Source: Tetranychus cinnabarinus
Lineage: Eukaryota > Arthropoda > Arachnida > Trombidiformes > Tetranychidae
Direction of reading: 5' to 3'
Assembly: GCA_022266195.1 (NCBI GenBank)
Contig: WHVY01000007.1
Location: 2,542,001-2,606,000, forward strand
DNA length: 64,000 nt
Shown here: piece by piece, positions 58,201-64,000 of the stretch
Layout: every line of letters starts with the position of its first letter
Position numbering within the stretch: the stretch's first letter is position 1
Translations under genes and position numbers: made by a program
Notes under the pieces: generated by a model
Databases searched by the model: none
Seen by the model: the letters and a program-made list of their open reading frames with translations, nothing else
What the model was told of the DNA's origin: nothing

Positions 58201-61200
58201 TATTGTAAACGTTTTTGCTTGAAAAGAGAGTTAAGTAAACTTTTCTCATCATCAGTCTAATGACGAGAATACATAAGTTTTACAAACTTATGATAATTTA
58301 TGAATTTAAGGCTAAAACTGAAGCTCATGTTATTCACATTTGAATAGATAAACACCAATTTAACCAGCAAACAGTTGAGGAAAAGGGAAAAAATTAACCG
58401 ATCATGAAATGAACCTTTTATGGATAATCTTACAATTAGACTTTTCCATCTTTTTGCAAACAGAAATGAATGACTTCTCAAAGTTAATCAGAATAAATCA
58501 ATATGCAAAGGTAAATAAAGTTGATGAATTTTCAGGAGAAAAGCTAATTTGCTTTCCATTTGTTTAATAGCAATAGCGATCGAAACTTTTTAGCCAATTC
58601 TTTCGATTTTTTCCGATTGATTTTTGAAACAGATTTGATGATAATTTCATTATTTCCCTTTCAATTTGGTTCATTGAAAGCAACAATAAATTCTTATTTC
58701 GATGATGAATGGTTAACAGCGAAAAAGTCTGATCCATTATTTCATTATTCAAAGAATCAATCAATCAAAGTTTAAACCCTTTTCTTTCCTTGTTTTCTCG
58801 AACAGAAATGAACACAGAAAAAATGTAGACTTGATTTATTTCCATGTATTGGTTAATGGATCATGACAATGATTATGATGAAAAGGTTAGAAAACAATAA
58901 CATTTGTTATTTTGTTGGATGAAAGGATGGAAATTAATTTATTTTTGCTCTTTCAATGAGGAACTCTTGCATTTTCGGTGTAAAGATGAAAAAATAATGT
59001 TTTCTTGTGGTTTTCAAATTGATTCATTTTAATGAGCTGTCGTAGGCTTGCAATTAATTCTTATCATGGAGTTTAAATTTTGGAGAAACCTTTTTCTTCT
59101 CAACTAATTTTCGTCAATGAATATTTCATCATGTACAAAAGTGAATTTTTATTTTATAATGTTTTCCAACTACTTTACTTGTAAAATAATTCCAGGTTAA
59201 ACTTGACTACTTTTCAAGTTTGAAATGATTAAAACTCTTTCAATCAATACAACTGTTTCATCAATTTATTGTCACGATTATGTGAAAAGGTTTGATTCCT
59301 CACGTTGCATCAAACCTCGAAAGACAGAACCTAAATATATCCGATTTTGAACTAAACAATTTATTGCATTCGAAAAGCAAATACCTGGAATAAATGTATT
59401 TATGTATTTGCTTCCTTCAACTTGCGTAGCTTTAGTAGCCTGATCTCAGTCTTCATATTCGATCAATGCATTCATGCGATGCAAAAAGAACGATTGAACA
59501 AACTTTGGTACAACCTTTTGAATAGATGCGCTGCACTACTCTGACCAGCAATTTGTTCGTTGGTAGGTTGAATCGGTTTAAGCAATATTGATCATTACAT
59601 CAGTAGCACCAAACATTAGTTCGTTAGCTAGCTTTTCAAGTCTAGTTAATGGAACTCTAAGCATCTTCATGTACGTTTCGACTAGACTTTAGACTATTAT
59701 ATTTCAATATCGACGCAAGATTCATCGTTAAGAGTTACATCTCTTCTGGGATCATTAATGTTCACCCAGACTGATGCTAAAATATTAATATGCATCAAAA
59801 GAAAACACAATTTAACAACAAAATGAACCTTTTCTTTCACATTCATAAATAATTGTCTCAAAGTCTAAATTAAGGTGAACAATCAGTTCTTGCTTTCATA
59901 TTTTAAAAATCATAGCATTGTATTATTAGTGGTATCAAAAAGTCCTTGCCCTAAGTAGGTTCTGGAGTTCTTTCTTGGCAACTATGCAAGCTAATATCTT
60001 CGCCCATATTAATACAAACCTTGATTTCATTAAAACTCGAGCGATTATACAAACTAGGAAAGTTTAATTCATTGAATAGTCTTTCATTGCATGAAAATAA
60101 TCTGTTCGTAATACGAGACTTTCGAGAAAATAGCATTCTATTCTAATAAATGCATATTTGCAAAAGACGAATTGTCTTTACTGTTGCTTTACTTGGCGAC
60201 TTTTATCGAAGATTAAATTTAAGCTTGCAAATAATAATGCAAAACCAATGATGCTTTATAACCTTTAAAGTCAAGTCGAGTTGTAAACTTTCGCAGAAAA
60301 TGTTCAACTCAAACAAGTCTTTGGTTTACTGAAACTTTTGTTGCATAAAACAAGGCAAAATTGAGCAAACTTGATACTTTAATCCCAAATTGGCATGAAT
60401 GAATTTTTAAGCTGCAAGTTTGTACCTTTTTGGTTTTCGTCTTGTTCAAGTACTGACAAATGATGGGATAAGTGAAGGAAACATTTACAGATGAATGTCA
60501 ACTGGCAGGTATTATATGTTAATTTGCACTTGTCAACCATTAATAAATCTCTACTATTAAAGGTAAACTTACAGATTGACAATATTCTCCTTTTCTCAAT
60601 AGGAATTCGTTCAAATCTTCAACAGATTACAACGTTATTAATAGACATATTAACGCAAATTAAAAACAAACAACAGTGAATCAACTTTAATACTCTTTAC
60701 TTCCAGGGAATTGTTCTTATAATAATAATGTTCATCGAGATCAAGGCAACAATCAAAAGAGAAATGAAAACTTTTACTCTAACCTTGCAGTTGAGCAAGA
60801 ATCTGGAAACACGCTGGAACATGATGAATGTTGGACGAAAAGATGAAACTTTAAGTTGAAAAGTTGATGAAATATTTCATTTGCTTTAATAAGTCCAACA
60901 AGTTGAACATTTTTTAACCTTCTTTTGGCAAAAACAAAGGTTGAAAAGGTTTTCATTAAAGTCGATTAAAGTTTATTAAAGTTTATAACAACGATATAAA
61001 CTGTTGAAAATAAGTGAAGAAAAAAAGGTTAAAAAATGACGGAAAATATCAAATAACTTCTCATGGGATAGTTTTACTAATGATTCACCTATTTTCTTTC
61101 GTTTCTCAGTCTTTTCCAACGAAATTGAACACAATTTCATTGTGATGGTTGACAATGATTCTCAATGAATATCATTATCATCATCATCAACAACAATTTT

Positions 61201-64000
61201 CACCTTATTTAGTTTCACTTTGTCCATTCAACTGGACAACAGAAAAGCTTCAATTATCATCTACTTTTTTCCCTGTTATTCCTTCATCTTACCTTTTCAA
61301 TTGTTTTCATGATAAACCTGATTCCCTTGACTACAATTACTCCATGTTGGTTTCAAGTGTAAATAATGTCCTTTTGGACAAATAAGGTTCCATCAAAACT
61401 GTGAAGTAAATGATTCAATCGTTTAATGAATCTTTTGCAAAATGTTCATCAAAAGAGAAAAAGAATTTAAAAATTTTCTGAAACTCGAAAGCAAAAAACT
61501 CTGTAAATGTTCATAAATCAGTCGATTATTGGAATGGGACAAAATTTTCAAGAAAATTTTCATTAACAACTTCCGTTGATTAAAGTCGAACCTTTTCTTT
61601 GAATCATTTTCAACAACTTTTCATTTACTAATTTATATTCAAGGTTGGAAAAGTTGAGGCAATTGAAGAATCGATAATTTAATTGAGAGAAAAACTGAAT
61701 TTTATTCAACTTCAACTTCGAAGTGAAAAGTTTCAAAGGTTCATTTAAAAACATTGTTAGACTGTTAATATGATTAAATTGTTGTTACCCTTAAAGGCAA
61801 ACCAACAATCAAGTAAATTGAGACAAAAAGAGGGAAACTTTTGATCGAAGTTTCAATTTAATCAGAATAACAGAAAAGTCAATTTTACCATTATTCTGAT
61901 AATGATAATGCACTTTAACATGGAAATATTGAACTTCTTTTTCCTCGATAAACAATTGAATTAAAGATTTGTTGTCATTTCTCCTTTCAAATTTTCTATC
62001 AATTTTTTCGTTCTTCTTGATTCTGATAAAGTTTCATGATTCTGAGAAGTTGAGAGAAAAATTTTGTCGAAATTTTCTCCATCGAATTTTAAATGGATTA
62101 TTTGGAAATTTATTCATATCGTAATTGAATTTGACAGGCAATTCATTAAAACCTTTTTCGACACTTGGATTGATTATGGTCTAATGACCAATGGTCGGTA
62201 ATTGGTGATTAATTATGTAGAATTACGATTGATTGTTTTATTGTTTCATTAGTTTCTAAAACTTGTTTCCCTGTTCAGGGAATGAAAGGTAATTAACTTG
62301 ATAACAATTAGCTAACGAAAACTGTTAATCCATAAACGTTGTTCAACTTTACCAATTTACTTGCAATTAATTGCAACAATAAAATGAATTGTATTATTAT
62401 CATTAGTTTTACGGAATAAAAGGAACAAAAGTGGAAATAAAATCGATTCCAATTTTTCTCATTCCATTTGTTTCCATGAAAAAAGCCAGACAATGAACGT
62501 GGAATCCATTCAGGGTAGAAAAGGTTCTTGAAATGAATTTAAATTTATCCAACTTTTTCTCATGATCTTGTCAAAAGTGAAATTTGTGTTTATATTTTGC
62601 TTCCTTTCCATATTAAGTTGAAGGAAATATTTTTCCAATCATTTTTTATTCAAACATTTTTTCATCAAAACTTTGTTTTTTCGTACAATTTTGAATTCAC
62701 TGAGAATCGTCGGAAACGCCATGAAAATAGGAATCTGTTTTTAATCAAATTTTAAGTTTTCTTTTTTCTGTTTTCGCTTGTTTGTTAACAGAATCACTTA
62801 GAACTGTTTGTAGGTGAAATCTATTAAGAATTTGTTCATTACTGAGTTTAAAAGCTGGGATTAAGTTAAAATCATTAAAGATCTTTCTGAAAATCGATAT
62901 CCAATTAAGAATGAGAAAATTCGCAACATTTCTGAGTGATTTGGATTACTTTTGATTCAAATTTTCTCTCGTTTTTTGGTTCAGTTTAAAGGGAAAGATC
63001 CTTGGATTCTCCTTTGAAATTGAATACGATTTGTTGGACAATTTATTGTTGGATGAAGAAGTAAATATTTACTCAAATCCATTTTTAATCAAATTTTCCC
63101 ATGAATTTTGTATACTAATAACTCGAGTGATTGAAAGATTGAGATTTCTTTATGGATCAGGAATGGTTATTTTGAACCAACTATTAATCGTTTCCGCGAA
63201 CAGTTGACGGAAAAGGTCAAAGACTCATGTGGTTAACTACATTATTATGTATCATCGCCTGTAATACAATAATAGTACAACTTTGCCTTTCTGTTTGAAT
63301 TGGCAAGTATTTTTAGCAATAAACTTAACCAGAAAATGGGTAAATTTTTGATGATCGCGAAACGATTGCTTTCCTATTCAGCTGCCATCGAATAAAATTT
63401 TCATGAGCTTTTGGCCTGAAAGAGGTCAAAGATTGTCCAAATGTGTCTACGTTCACTTCGCCATGGAATCAAGAAACTGTAGAAAATTAGTTTACAATTT
63501 GATTGAAAGGACAGATAATCAAATTCAGGAACAGCTCTTGTGTTAGAGTAAAACACCAGAATCTGGTGACGATACCAGATAATGAAATGGTGGGAAAAAT
63601 TTTGTACAAGTGAGTTGACCTTTTTCTCAGAAATTATATGTTCAGTAGGCTTGAAATCTTTGAGAAATGATTATAGTGGACATTCAAATCAACTTTCAAA
63701 AAGTTATTAGTTTATTAAACTTTGTCGACCAATTCCGTCTTCAGTCAGTTCTAATGCTACAGTTAGACTGGGCAGCGTATTTTTACGATTTTTTTTCTTC
63801 TTTGATCAAATACAGCCGAAGTTTTTTGCTTTATATTGCACGAATTAAATTAATAATTAAAGAAATGGAAATGAAATTTGGTGAAACTTAACTCCACCTT
63901 AATTAGGGAACGTTGACAAATTGATTCTCATTATCTGCATTCAACTGTCAACTTTTCATTCATCAAAAAAGTTTCAATAAATGATTAGACCAAAGGATTG
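49244..64000. other. Long stretch without a recognised gene
   Basis: About 14.7 kb of AT-rich DNA. Open frames of 60-80 codons occur on both strands (for example 50476-50679, 54845-55048, 59951-60136) without splice context or recognisable motifs. Short patches with a slightly different composition lie near 51340-51560 and 59400-59700 and might be old transposon remnants, but no ends are visible. It may be intergenic or intron of a gene beginning beyond the right edge. Confidence 0.45.

Noticed and set aside
1..64000. tRNA, rRNA and CRISPR-type arrays
   Set aside because: No T-loop/anticodon pattern, rRNA core or spaced-repeat array was seen by eye. The 105-bp array has no unique spacers.

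Overview
This is eukaryotic nuclear DNA, AT-rich, with spliced genes, GT-AG introns from about 50 bp to 21 kb, and much non-coding sequence. The gene content (a bicaudal-D-related dynein adaptor, a TMEM199/Vma12 homologue, a secreted Gly/Ala/Gln-rich silk-like protein and an amidated neuropeptide precursor of tachykinin-related type) points to an arthropod. A silk-producing mite or other arachnid is a reasonable guess but is not proven by the sequence.

Region by region: 1-4.6 kb holds the 5' end of a multipass membrane protein gene that runs off the left edge, an orphan SAM-domain end of L(3)mbt/Scm type lying between two direct repeats, decayed leucine-rich-repeat-like fragments and short palindromic repeats. 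5.4-6.9 kb is a 12-copy, 105-bp coding-derived tandem array, largely broken by frameshifts and stops. 7.3-10.5 kb holds two dead genes: a small coiled-coil gene split by a TA-flanked MITE, and an eIF2B-alpha copy split by about 1 kb that includes a second TA-flanked MITE. 10.6-12.4 kb holds two stray copies of exons of the neighbouring BICD-related gene, one inverted and nearly identical, one decayed. 12.9-14.05 kb is a three-finger C2H2 zinc-finger gene, convergent with the BICD-related gene.

From 14.2 to 39.3 kb on the minus strand lies a seven-exon BICDL1/BICDR-1 homologue of about 623 residues. Its 21-kb first intron contains, on the opposite strand, a complete silk-like gene (25.9-27.7 kb) with its own TATA box and polyadenylation signal. 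The intronless TMEM199 homologue is at 42.8-43.4 kb (minus). A neuropeptide precursor with dibasic and amidation sites is at 45.3-48.9 kb (plus), and its last exon is partly repeated in tandem just downstream. I recognise no gene in 49.2-64.0 kb.

The genes do not form a pathway. The notable themes are nested and convergent gene arrangement, repeated duplication of exons with their introns, and gene loss by transposon insertion in the left 12 kb. All exon models come from reading splice signals and frames by eye; there is no transcript evidence.
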